In this document: positions 22,375 through 28,810 of the stretch, one piece after another
Layout: the number at the start of each line of letters is the position of its first letter
Numbering within the stretch: position 1 is the stretch's first letter
Source: a virus
Strand: one strand, 5' to 3'
IMG/VR virus record: IMGVR_UViG_3300042888_002852
Location: 1 to 34,969 of that record
DNA length: 34,969 bases
The notes under the pieces: generated by a model
Told to the model about the DNA's origin: nothing
Databases searched by the model: none
The model's input: only the letters and a program-made list of their open reading frames with translations
Program-made: the position numbers and the translations under genes

Positions 22375-22581
22375 ATGGAAACAACGATGAAAAATCATTT
22401 AGAATGGTTAAAGGGTAGAATGGTGGTAACCCCACAAATGGAAGAGGAACTACTTGAACAAGAAAAACGACAGATTATTGACGCTTATAGTCAAGGTTTA
22501 AATGATTGGATTACTACAGATATGAGTATCAAAACAATTAATAAAGTGTCAGAACAATATTATAACGAAACATTTAAATAA
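22375..22581 (+). CDS. Small helical protein with YNE-motif tail
   Basis: The 68-residue product (METTMKNHLEWLKGRMVVTP) is nearly all helical, with EEELLEQEKRQIIDAYSQGL and the tail EQYYNETFK also found in the 21707 gene. It is one base from its upstream neighbour. Function unknown. Confidence 0.68.
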   Translation: METTMKNHLEWLKGRMVVTPQMEEELLEQEKRQIIDAYSQGLNDWITTDMSIKTINKVSEQYYNETFK

Positions 22582-22588
22582 GATTAGT

Positions 22589-22834
22589 ATGGAAGATAAA
22601 CCAAAATTAGAATCCGCGTCATTTGATTTTTCTCAAGGTGGTAATTGTGTATCAAGTAGTGATGAGGCTGAATTTTTAACTATACAATGTGAATCATCTT
22701 TAGGTATAGATCGGGATGGTGGGTGTTTTTTTATTTTAAAAACAGAAAAATGGTCAGTTGATTGTGAACAAGATTTAAAAGAACTATTTGATAGGATTAA
22801 TACAATTGTTAAAAAAAATGAAAATGAAATATGA
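22589..22834 (+). CDS. Small hypothetical protein
   Basis: The 81-residue acidic product (MEDKPKLESASFDFSQGG) has a beta-like core with GGCFFILKTEKWSVDCEQDL and a C-terminal helix. Four cysteines are present without a recognisable metal site. It overlaps the next gene by four bases (ATGA). Confidence 0.65.
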   Translation: MEDKPKLESASFDFSQGGNCVSSSDEAEFLTIQCESSLGIDRDGGCFFILKTEKWSVDCEQDLKELFDRINTIVKKNENEI

Positions 22835-23079
22835 AAAAAACTAAATTATCTTTAATCAATCACGAAGGAGATTGTCTTTGGGCGATACGTTCCGGTGATG
22901 ATGTGGTTGTTTATGATCAATGGGAAGATCTTGTTGAGATTTTAAATGTAGAAAAATTCTGTTTATGGTTGGATGGTGAAACCGGCCTTACCGATTCACA
23001 CGGAAAAACCTGGTACTGGACAAAAGAAAGTAGAGAGGCTAAACCAAGTATGTGGAAATTGATTAATTTTTTGAAATAA
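22831..23079 (+). CDS. Small Trp-rich hypothetical protein
   Basis: The 82-residue product (MKKTKLSLINHEGDCLWAIR) contains CLWLDGETGLTDSHGKTWYW. It looks like a compact beta protein with exposed aromatic residues. It ends just before a host-type promoter at 23083, so it is probably the last gene of the first part of the chain. Confidence 0.66.
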   Translation: MKKTKLSLINHEGDCLWAIRSGDDVVVYDQWEDLVEILNVEKFCLWLDGETGLTDSHGKTWYWTKESREAKPSMWKLINFLK

Positions 23080-23082
23080 TTT

Positions 23083-23112
23083 TTGTTTTATAATTAATAA
23101 TTCTTATATTTG
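23083..23112 (+). promoter_or_regulatory. Complete Bacteroidota promoter abutting a start codon
   Basis: TTG (23083-23085), 19 bases and TATATTTG (23105-23112) match the -33/-7 consensus. The ATG at 23117 follows after four bases, so the predicted transcript would begin at or next to the start codon. Confidence 0.8.
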
Positions 23113-23116
23113 TAAA

Positions 23117-23290
23117 ATGAATAAAGAAAAAGAGTTTGAAGTTATGTATGATAAAATTGTTGAGGAATCTAAAGGAAACTTAACAAATCAAGAATATAGG
23201 GAATTAATTACATTAGAATATGTTGTCAGTCAAGGTTATGATAAACCAGGTGATACTGAACGATATATGGAGTTAAGTAAAAGAAGATAA
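23117..23290 (+). CDS. 57-residue hypothetical protein (MNKE/D-start group)
   Basis: The product begins MNKEKEFEVMYDKIVEES and is acidic and helical (57 residues). It is directly behind the promoter at 23083. It is the first of four consecutive genes whose first codons read ATG/GTG-AAT-AAA-GA. No family is recognised. Confidence 0.72.
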   Translation: MNKEKEFEVMYDKIVEESKGNLTNQEYRELITLEYVVSQGYDKPGDTERYMELSKRR

Positions 23291-23291
23291 G

Positions 23292-23717
23292 ATGAATAAA
23301 GACCAAGAAGAATTATTGGATGAGGTTTATGAATCTTTTATGTTACAAAATGGATTCAAATACGAAAATGGACTATTGGTGGGTAAAATTGGTGGATTAA
23401 ATCAACTAAATGTCACTTATTGGTTAACAAAGGAAGTGTTCATCAATAAATGTAAAACTAACCCAGAGTTCTCTGAAACGTTGGATCTAAAGATTGAAGA
23501 ACGAGAGTTAACTTTTGAAGAGAGATGGGAATTATCAAAAAAATATGGATACATAAAAAGCGATTGTGAAATACCTTCACCAGATTCGGTTTATATGGGG
23601 ATTAATGAGAGAGAAACAATGATTGGTATCTGGAATGATCCAATAGTAAATAGTAATATCCCAACAAAATTAATCACAATAACATATAACGATAAAACAA
23701 TAGAAAGTTGTGAATAA
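23292..23717 (+). CDS. Hypothetical protein (MNKE/D-start group)
   Basis: The 141-residue product starts MNKDQEELLDEVYESFML. It contains ELTFEERWELSKKYGYIKSD in its middle and a beta-rich C-terminal part. It begins one base after the previous stop and its end overlaps the GTG start of the next gene by eight bases. Unknown function. Confidence 0.7.
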   Translation: MNKDQEELLDEVYESFMLQNGFKYENGLLVGKIGGLNQLNVTYWLTKEVFINKCKTNPEFSETLDLKIEERELTFEERWELSKKYGYIKSDCEIPSPDSVYMGINERETMIGIWNDPIVNSNIPTKLITITYNDKTIESCE

Positions 23718-23886
23718 AGAATTAATATCTAAATTATTAAGGGCGTCTCAAGAGATTGATAGAACACCTAAAGCTGAATATATTCATCTTTCCGAAGACT
23801 TTATACAAAAACAAGCTGACGAAAAGAACATATCATTTGATGAAATGGTAAAGATTATTGAAAACGAACTAAACCCAAAAAAATAG
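23710..23886 (+). CDS. 58-residue helical protein with GTG start (MNKE/D-start group)
   Basis: The GTG at 23710 opens GTGAATAAAGAA, the same start module as its neighbours. The 58-residue product (NKELISKLLRASQEIDRTP) ends with SFDEMVKIIENELNPKK. It overlaps the upstream gene by eight bases. A small helical adaptor is plausible; nothing specific can be said. Confidence 0.6.
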   Translation: MNKELISKLLRASQEIDRTPKAEYIHLSEDFIQKQADEKNISFDEMVKIIENELNPKK

Positions 23887-23892
23887 AAAGTT

Positions 23893-24039
23893 ATGAATAA
23901 AGAAGAAGCAAAAGACGAGCTAATCAAAGTATTAGAATCTCAAGTAATGGACTTATCAATGATGTCTAAAATTGAATTAGGTGATGATGTAATCGCTGAA
24001 CTTAAACGATTAAAAGAGATTATAAATGAAAAGGTTTAA
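23893..24039 (+). CDS. 48-residue helical protein (MNKE/D-start group)
   Basis: The product (MNKEEAKDELIKVLESQVMD) is a charged helix of 48 residues ending EIINEKV. Its last 14 bases contain the start of the next gene, a small membrane protein. The same final codons and overlap recur at the end of the gene at 25096, where the membrane gene is duplicated. Confidence 0.62.
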   Translation: MNKEEAKDELIKVLESQVMDLSMMSKIELGDDVIAELKRLKEIINEKV

Positions 24040-24169
24040 TGACTTGGATGTGAGAATTCAAATGTTAATCATAGTAGGGCCTTTGATTGCTCTTTTAATA
24101 TTTTCACACTACCAACATAGAAATTACCCTTATTGGATGGAAACAAGATATGTAAAAGTTATAAAATGA
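24026..24169 (+). CDS. 47-residue membrane peptide, copy 1
   Basis: MKRFNDLDVRIQM precedes a hydrophobic helix (LIIVGPLIALLIF) and a tail ending WMETRYVKVIK. An almost identical gene lies at 25313-25456. It overlaps both the upstream gene (14 bases) and the downstream gene (ATGA). The short N-terminus and Arg/Lys-rich tail suggest a single-span protein; the orientation is uncertain. Confidence 0.68.
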   Translation: MKRFNDLDVRIQMLIIVGPLIALLIFSHYQHRNYPYWMETRYVKVIK

Positions 24170-24363
24170 ACAGACTCATTAAAACACAAGAAGAACTTGA
24201 AGTATATCAAAAAGAAGTTCGAAACAGACAATATGAAACAAATCCTGTAACGGTTAGTTTTAGTGATGATTGGGATAATATGGAACCTTATAATTTTGAT
24301 ATTGAGTATATAAAAGTTACAAGAACCGATAATCACGAAATTATAGAACGAGTAAAATATTAA
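24166..24363 (+). CDS. Small hypothetical protein
   Basis: The ATG at 24166 (MNRLIKTQEELEVYQKEV), in an ATGA overlap with the preceding stop, is preferred over an upstream ATG at 24133 inside the membrane-peptide gene. The 65-residue product has a helical front and a beta-like back (FDIEYIKVTRTDNHEI). Unknown function. Confidence 0.66.
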   Translation: MNRLIKTQEELEVYQKEVRNRQYETNPVTVSFSDDWDNMEPYNFDIEYIKVTRTDNHEIIERVKY

Positions 24364-24364
24364 A

Positions 24365-24769
24365 ATGAAAGTAATACAAGTATATAAGCCATTACAAGAT
24401 AGTAATACCGAGTTAGAAAAATTGGAACTTGTTGAGTATATTACAAAGACAGAGGATGATTTTAAAAATCCCGGTACTATAACAACAAGTGTACATAAAA
24501 GAATCCCTTACTGGTGTGTTAAATCAGAAATGTTAAAACCAAATGAAACTTATCAAGAATGGTTAAAAAGAAAAAAAGAAGCTATTGAATACGCAAAAGA
24601 ACATTCAACCTCAATTAAAGATGTTGAAGGAATTTATTTCTATGATATACAAGCAATAGGTCTAATAGTAGATGGATGGGATGAAAATAATGAAATAAAA
24701 ATATCTAAGGATAAATTTGGTATGATGGTTAGATATGATTACATTTATAGAGATAATTTAAAAAAATGA
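24365..24769 (+). CDS. Hypothetical protein
   Basis: The 134-residue product begins MKVIQVYKPLQDSNTELEKL. A helical region with ETYQEWLKRKKEAIEYAKEH sits in the middle. The C-terminus is beta-like (GIYFYDIQAIGLIVDGW). It overlaps the next gene by four bases. No family is recognised. Confidence 0.68.
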   Translation: MKVIQVYKPLQDSNTELEKLELVEYITKTEDDFKNPGTITTSVHKRIPYWCVKSEMLKPNETYQEWLKRKKEAIEYAKEHSTSIKDVEGIYFYDIQAIGLIVDGWDENNEIKISKDKFGMMVRYDYIYRDNLKK

Positions 24770-24930
24770 ACAAACTAGATAACACATATTCAATACCACT
24801 ATATGAAAATGGTATTAAAACTGAATGGACTATAGATGGTATAGTTGGAGATGAAAAATATCAAAAATTAATATCAACAGAAGGTAATCTACCTGTGTTA
24901 GTTAATGTTACTACAAAACAAGCAAAATGA
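24766..24930 (+). CDS. 54-residue protein (MNNLDK-start group)
   Basis: ATGAACAAACTAGATAA opens the first of the MNNLDK-type genes; its ATGA overlaps the previous stop. The 54-residue product (MNKLDNTYSIPLYENGIKTE) is probably a small beta structure with GIVGDEKYQKLISTEGN. Both ends overlap neighbours by four bases, indicating tight coupling. Confidence 0.62.
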   Translation: MNKLDNTYSIPLYENGIKTEWTIDGIVGDEKYQKLISTEGNLPVLVNVTTKQAK

Positions 24931-25073
24931 ACAACCTAGATAAACTGACAATAGATAAAGTGGATAAATTTCTTAAAGAATTGTCTGAGGCGAATGTTGG
25001 TATAAGAAGAAAGTTATTAGCTATGAAAAAATTTTTAGAGAAAGAAACTATATTATTAGATAAAAAATTGTAA
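24927..25073 (+). CDS. 48-residue helical protein (MNNLDK-start group)
   Basis: The product begins MNNLDKLTIDKVDKFLKELS and continues as one long charged helix to its end (LLDKKL). It overlaps the previous gene through ATGA and stops two bases before the next start module at 25076. No known family. Confidence 0.62.
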   Translation: MNNLDKLTIDKVDKFLKELSEANVGIRRKLLAMKKFLEKETILLDKKL

Positions 25074-25075
25074 TA

Positions 25076-25099
25076 ATGAACAACCTATATAAACAATGA
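25076..25099 (+). CDS. Seven-codon start-module mini-ORF (MNNLYKQ)
   Basis: ATGAACAACCTATATAAACA is the MNNLDK start module with no gene body behind it. It ends in TGA overlapping the ATG of the gene at 25096. It may be a remnant of a gene or a leader that couples translation into the next gene. Confidence 0.45.
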   Translation: MNNLYKQ

Positions 25100-25326
25100 A
25101 AATCACATACGATAAAAGAACTTATAATATTGAAGATGGTGATAAGAAATATGAAGTTGTTCATATTGTAAAACACCCAAACAAAGAGTATGATACAGAC
25201 ACTTATTATTTCTATGAATATAGAGAAAGTGATATCCCAGATGCTTCTGGTACTTGGCATTTTGAACCATCTGAAGAATTAGTAAATAAAATAAAAGATT
25301 ATATTAGAGAATATGAAAAGGTTTAA
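25096..25326 (+). CDS. Small hypothetical protein
   Basis: The 76-residue product (MKITYDKRTYNIEDGDKKYE) is rich in Tyr, Asp and Glu and probably a small beta sheet with a C-terminal helix (EELVNKIKDYIREYEKV). It is entered from the mini-ORF at 25076 by ATGA overlap. Its last 14 bases start the second membrane-peptide gene. Confidence 0.66.
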   Translation: MKITYDKRTYNIEDGDKKYEVVHIVKHPNKEYDTDTYYFYEYRESDIPDASGTWHFEPSEELVNKIKDYIREYEKV

Positions 25327-25456
25327 TGACTTAGATGTGAGAATTCAAATGGTAATTATAGTACTACCTTTGATTGCTCTTTTTATATTTGCACACTACC
25401 AACATAGAAATGAACCTTATTGGATGGAAACAAGATACGTAAAAATTATAAAATGA
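25313..25456 (+). CDS. 47-residue membrane peptide, copy 2
   Basis: This is nearly identical to the gene at 24026, including MKRFNDLDVRIQM, a hydrophobic core (VIIVLPLIALFIFAHY) and WMETRYVKIIK. Differences concentrate in and around the hydrophobic core. The start lies in the final codons (GAAAAGGTTTAA) of the upstream gene, exactly as for copy 1. The stop overlaps the next start module by four bases. Confidence 0.68.
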   Translation: MKRFNDLDVRIQMVIIVLPLIALFIFAHYQHRNEPYWMETRYVKIIK

Positions 25457-25599
25457 ACAACCTAGATAAACACCTATTACCAAAAGACATTGAACCTTTA
25501 TTTGGACTTTAGGTGATATTTGAACTTAAAAAAATGTCAAAGAGTTATCAATCCAAAGTACTTAATGAAATTAAAAACGGAATATATCCAAAAAAATGA
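25453..25599 (+). pseudogene. MNNLDK-start gene interrupted by an in-frame TAG
   Basis: ATGAACAACCTAGATAAA opens an 19-codon frame that meets TAG at 25510-25512 (FGL*VIFELKKM). The same frame then continues for 28 codons (SKSYQSKVLNEIKNGIYPKK) to a TGA that overlaps the next ATG. Without the TAG it would be a normal 48-residue member of this chain. A nonsense mutation is the simplest reading. Genome-wide TAG recoding is unlikely because TAG ends several other genes here. Confidence 0.6.
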
Positions 25600-25805
25600 A
25601 CAAACTAAATAAAGAACTAATAACACTAACAAAAAGTGATGTAATGTTTCTTATAGCAAGTGCTATGGGTTATGGATGGAACGCGTCTGGTGGATATCGA
25701 GATGGAGAATTTGAAAAAATTCAAAAACGAAAAGAATTAGAAAAAGAAAATTTACTTAAATGGGCAACAACTATAAGTCAAAACAAATATGAACAACCTA
25801 GATAA
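25596..25805 (+). CDS. Small helical protein (MNNLDK-start group)
   Basis: The 69-residue product begins MNKLNKELITLTKSDVMFLI. It contains SAMGYGWNASGGYRDGEFEK and a basic helical tail. It overlaps the upstream disrupted gene by four bases and the thyA start by 17. Function unknown. Confidence 0.66.
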   Translation: MNKLNKELITLTKSDVMFLIASAMGYGWNASGGYRDGEFEKIQKRKELEKENLLKWATTISQNKYEQPR

Positions 25806-27000
25806 AAGTTACACAGACCTACTCCAAGACATCTTAGATAATGGAGTAACAAAAGATGACCGTACAGGTACAGGAACAATCTCAGTATTCGGAAGACAAA
25901 TACGTCATAAAATGAGTGATGGGTTTCCATTGATTACTACGAAACGAATTCCTTTTAGATTAGTGGTTACTGAACTTTTATGGTTCTTACGTGGTGATAC
26001 TTCAATAGAGTATCTTTTAAAGAATGACTGCAATATATGGACAGGAGACGCTTATAAGAATTATATATTTAATTCAGAGTGGTTTCCAATTTCAAGTGTA
26101 ACTGGTGGATTTATTGGAACTAAATCTGATAGTGATGAAATAATGACTCAAGATTTATTCATCAACAAAATCAAAACAGATGATGAGTTTGCTAAGAAGT
26201 GGGGCGATTTAGGTCCTGTGTATGGTAAGCAATGGAGAAGTTGGGGTCCTATGATGAGAGATATTATTCCGTTAGAGACTGGAGGATACGTCTATAAAGG
26301 ACCAATAGACCAAATAGCAAACCTAATCAACGACCTTAAAACAAATCCTGATTCAAGACGCTTAATGGTTAACGCTTGGAATGTTGGCGAATTAGACCAA
26401 ATGGTTCTTCCACCTTGTCATTATGGGTTCCAGCTTTACACAAGAGAGTTAACTGAACGTGAAAGAAATTCACATTCAATAGCATGTGATGTTAGAGGAC
26501 AATTTCGTACAATGTTTTCCGAAGAAGAATTAAATGAATTTAATGTACCCAAAAGAGTAATCTCCCTAATGTTTAATATGAGAAGTACCGATGTTGGACT
26601 TGGCCTTGGATTCAATTTGGCCTCATACGGATTATTATTGATGATGATTGCTAAACAAGTTAATATGGTTCCTAACGAACTGATTTATAATGGAGGTGAT
26701 GTACATTTATATTCAAATCATATTGAACAAGCAAAGGAACAGATTGGTAGAGAAATGAATCACGATGAAAAAGTTAAATACGCTCGTTCATTGTATGGGG
26801 ATAAAGATTGGTGGAATATCAATGATGATAGAGTTTTAGAGATATTACATTCTAACAAAAGAACAAGAGAACCATATCCGTTACCAACAGTAAAATTATC
26901 TGATAGAGTTGTGAATGATATTTCAGAATATACTTTGGATGATATTGTTTTAGAAAATTATCAATCACATCCATCCATAAAAATGCCGTTATCTAATTAA
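25789..27000 (+). CDS. thyA: Thymidylate synthase ThyA with family-typical insertions
   Basis: The enzyme converts dUMP to dTMP with methylene-tetrahydrofolate. Conserved parts appear in order: DRTGTGTISVFGRQIRHKM, GDLGPVYGKQWRSW, PDSRRLMVNAWNVGELDQM, LPPCHYGFQ with nucleophile Cys210, RSTDVGLGLGFNLASYGLL, GGDVHLYSNH and the C-terminal SHPSIKMPLSN. At 403 residues it is longer than E. coli ThyA (264) because of three insertions: before GDLGPVYGKQW, between the Cys and RSTD segments, and near residues 325-360. The start carries the MNNLDK module, so a chain start has been attached to a long-conserved enzyme. It is followed by a GIY-YIG endonuclease. Confidence 0.97.
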   Translation: MNNLDKSYTDLLQDILDNGVTKDDRTGTGTISVFGRQIRHKMSDGFPLITTKRIPFRLVVTELLWFLRGDTSIEYLLKNDCNIWTGDAYKNYIFNSEWFPISSVTGGFIGTKSDSDEIMTQDLFINKIKTDDEFAKKWGDLGPVYGKQWRSWGPMMRDIIPLETGGYVYKGPIDQIANLINDLKTNPDSRRLMVNAWNVGELDQMVLPPCHYGFQLYTRELTERERNSHSIACDVRGQFRTMFSEEELNEFNVPKRVISLMFNMRSTDVGLGLGFNLASYGLLLMMIAKQVNMVPNELIYNGGDVHLYSNHIEQAKEQIGREMNHDEKVKYARSLYGDKDWWNINDDRVLEILHSNKRTREPYPLPTVKLSDRVVNDISEYTLDDIVLENYQSHPSIKMPLSN

Positions 27001-27055
27001 TTTTTTCAAAATTTCCGATACTTATATTAAAGGATAAACCTTAAAGTAAATCAAT

Positions 27056-27889
27056 ATGAAGAAGTTTTTAGTGTATGAAATCAAAAACAATATAAACGGT
27101 AAATCTTATATCGGGCAATATAGTGGATTATCATTTGAGAAATATTTTGGGAGTGGAAAGTTGATTAAGTTAGCAATAAAAAAATACGGATTAGAAAATT
27201 TCTCTAAAACTATTTTAGAGGAGTGTTCTAATAAAGACGAGTTGAATGAAAAAGAAATTTTTTGGATTGATAAACTCAAAACAATTGAGAACGGTTATAA
27301 TTTAACAGAAGGTGGCACTGGTGGAGACCTATCTGAATTTATTAAGTATGATGAGAGTTGGGTTGAAAACCAAAGACTCTCAACAAAAAAGTATTGGGAC
27401 AATATAAATGATGATGAAAGAAAAATAAGAAGTGAAAATGTGTTTGGTGAGAAAAATGGGATGTATGGTAAAGACGGATTTTGGAAGGGTAAAAAAATAC
27501 CTAAAGAAATCGTTAAAAAGTCATTAGATAATAGAAGAAGTTATAAAAAAGAACTGAACCCAAATTGGAAAGGGGGTTTAACTTACGTCTATTGTGAATG
27601 TGGTAAAAGAATAGGTTACGGACACACTCATTGTAATAAGTGTAGACACCGAAGTGAAAATAATAATCCATTCTTTGGTAAAAAACATACTGAAACATAT
27701 AAGAAAAAATCGTCAGATAGAATGATGGGTGTTTATAATGGAAAAAAAAACATACCAATAATAATTGATGGTGTTGAGTTCAGGTCGGCAGGAGAGGCGT
27801 CAAAAGTTCTAAATATTCCTATGGTAACTATAAGGTGGAGAGTTAAAAGTAAAAATAAAAAATTTGACAATTACAAATATAAAGATTAA
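27056..27889 (+). CDS. GIY-YIG homing endonuclease with NUMOD-type tail
   Basis: The 277-residue product has an N-terminal GIY-YIG-type nuclease (VYEIKNNINGKSYIGQ at about 6-21, then a FGSGKLIKLAIKKYG helix, EKEIFWI with the catalytic Glu, and NLTEGGTGG). Next come repeated NUMOD3-like segments (GKKIPKEIVKKSLDNRR; FFGKKHTETYKKKSSDRM) around a small Cys-rich knob (CECGKRIGYGHTHCNKC). A C-terminal NUMOD1-like helix-turn-helix closes it (GEASKVLNIPMVTIRWRV). It is a free-standing mobile nuclease whose target is probably in or near thyA, recalling I-TevI and td in T4, though no intron is seen. Confidence 0.92.
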   Translation: MKKFLVYEIKNNINGKSYIGQYSGLSFEKYFGSGKLIKLAIKKYGLENFSKTILEECSNKDELNEKEIFWIDKLKTIENGYNLTEGGTGGDLSEFIKYDESWVENQRLSTKKYWDNINDDERKIRSENVFGEKNGMYGKDGFWKGKKIPKEIVKKSLDNRRSYKKELNPNWKGGLTYVYCECGKRIGYGHTHCNKCRHRSENNNPFFGKKHTETYKKKSSDRMMGVYNGKKNIPIIIDGVEFRSAGEASKVLNIPMVTIRWRVKSKNKKFDNYKYKD

Positions 27890-27897
27890 ATTAATAT

Positions 27898-28107
27898 ATG
27901 ATTAGATTAAAATTAGTAAATCCAGTTGGTGACATCATTAAAGATATTGAATTGTTAGAATGGACAGATATTGAAAGTTTCATAGCGAGTCATAGATTTA
28001 TATTAGAATCTAATGATGGTTCAATATTTAATTATTCATCAAAAGAATGGATGGAATTACCCCCCTCTGAATCTCACCCCACCATTAAACCCCCCCTATC
28101 TAATTAA
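27898..28107 (+). CDS. Small protein ending in a ThyA-like C-terminal tail
   Basis: The first 55 residues (MIRLKLVNPVGDIIKDIELL onward) are an unrecognised alpha/beta piece. The last eleven, SHPTIKPPLSN, match the ThyA C-terminus SHPSIKMPLSN nine of eleven, up to the same stop codon and TCTAATTAA. The coding sequence just before the end has several runs of C (CCCCCC) that stand out in this AT-rich DNA. The tail is best read as a second copy of the thyA 3' end, fused to another gene when the endonuclease inserted or moved. Confidence 0.75.
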   Translation: MIRLKLVNPVGDIIKDIELLEWTDIESFIASHRFILESNDGSIFNYSSKEWMELPPSESHPTIKPPLSN

Positions 28108-28119
28108 AAATATAAAATT

Positions 28120-28269
28120 ATGTGGAATATTGAAATGATAAAACAAGTAGATAACTATTATATAGTTATGACACCGGATGGGGAAACTCATTGTATTGAT
28201 AACACAACTTTTGAACTATTTAAAAAACAAAATAGAATTATTGGGGTTATTAATGAAGTTGACATTTAA
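28120..28269 (+). CDS. 49-residue hypothetical protein
   Basis: The product (MWNIEMIKQVDNYYIVMTPD) is a small, probably beta-rich protein with GETHCIDNTTFELFKKQ. Spacing (12 bases from the previous stop) and coding-like composition support it. No family is recognised. Confidence 0.58.
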   Translation: MWNIEMIKQVDNYYIVMTPDGETHCIDNTTFELFKKQNRIIGVINEVDI

Positions 28270-28282
28270 AAATATTTTAACT

Positions 28283-28290
28283 ATATTTAT
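28283..28290 (+). promoter_or_regulatory. ATATTTAT element before the 28294 gene
   Basis: The octamer ends three bases before the ATG at 28294, matching the tight spacing seen elsewhere. Confidence 0.5.
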
Positions 28291-28293
28291 TTT

Positions 28294-28494
28294 ATGAAAG
28301 AAAGGATATTTGAATGGTTAAAAATTATATTATTTTTTATGGTCGCCATTTTAGTGATTGGATTTTTACAAAGTTTAGGTACTGAAGATCCCCACGAAAT
28401 AACCATAGATGGTAAAAAATATATTCGATCAAAAGAATATGTTGGTGATGGTCATTATCAAATAATAATTACACCCAAAGATTCCACAAAATGA
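28294..28494 (+). CDS. Small single-span membrane protein
   Basis: The 66-residue product has a hydrophobic helix at about 8-27 (WLKIILFFMVAILVIGFLQS) and a short soluble C-terminal part (ITIDGKKYIRSKEYVGDGHY). It is preceded closely by the ATATTTAT element and overlaps the next gene by four bases (ATGA). No lipobox is seen. A phage envelope protein is likely. Confidence 0.7.
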   Translation: MKERIFEWLKIILFFMVAILVIGFLQSLGTEDPHEITIDGKKYIRSKEYVGDGHYQIIITPKDSTK

Positions 28495-28799
28495 TAGAAG
28501 TTAAAATACAGTCTGATGTTGAATTATATTCATACTACGTTGTAAGGGATAACACTTTATTTAAGACAAAGAATTTAAATGATGTTAATGTGAATGAAGA
28601 GTTTTGTCATACATTCACCACACCATCAACACCCCCAGATGTAGCCTTATTAGTTGAAAGAAAAACTAATGAGACTATTAAGTGGCTTAATTCTTATATT
28701 AAAGAAGTTATTAATATGGATTATTTAACTCCGGAAGGGATTAAAAATTTCTTATTGGGTATTGGTGAATTTAAAAATTGGTGGGAAATAAAAAATTAA
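28491..28799 (+). CDS. Hypothetical protein
   Basis: The 102-residue product (MIEVKIQSDVELYSYYVVRD) begins with a beta-rich part and ends in a helical part with NSYIKEVINMDYLTPEGIKN. There is no recognised motif. It is coupled to the preceding membrane gene by ATGA. Confidence 0.68.
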   Translation: MIEVKIQSDVELYSYYVVRDNTLFKTKNLNDVNVNEEFCHTFTTPSTPPDVALLVERKTNETIKWLNSYIKEVINMDYLTPEGIKNFLLGIGEFKNWWEIKN

Positions 28800-28810
28800 A
28801 AAATTAAATT

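Noticed and set aside
25510-25512. Genome-wide TAG reassignment
   Set aside because: TAG ends the endonuclease at 13094, the acidic protein at 32202 and the gene ending at 34676, so a single in-frame TAG is better explained by mutation.
25789-27889. Group I intron in thyA
   Set aside because: The ThyA frame is continuous through all conserved motifs, and the endonuclease lies after the stop codon.
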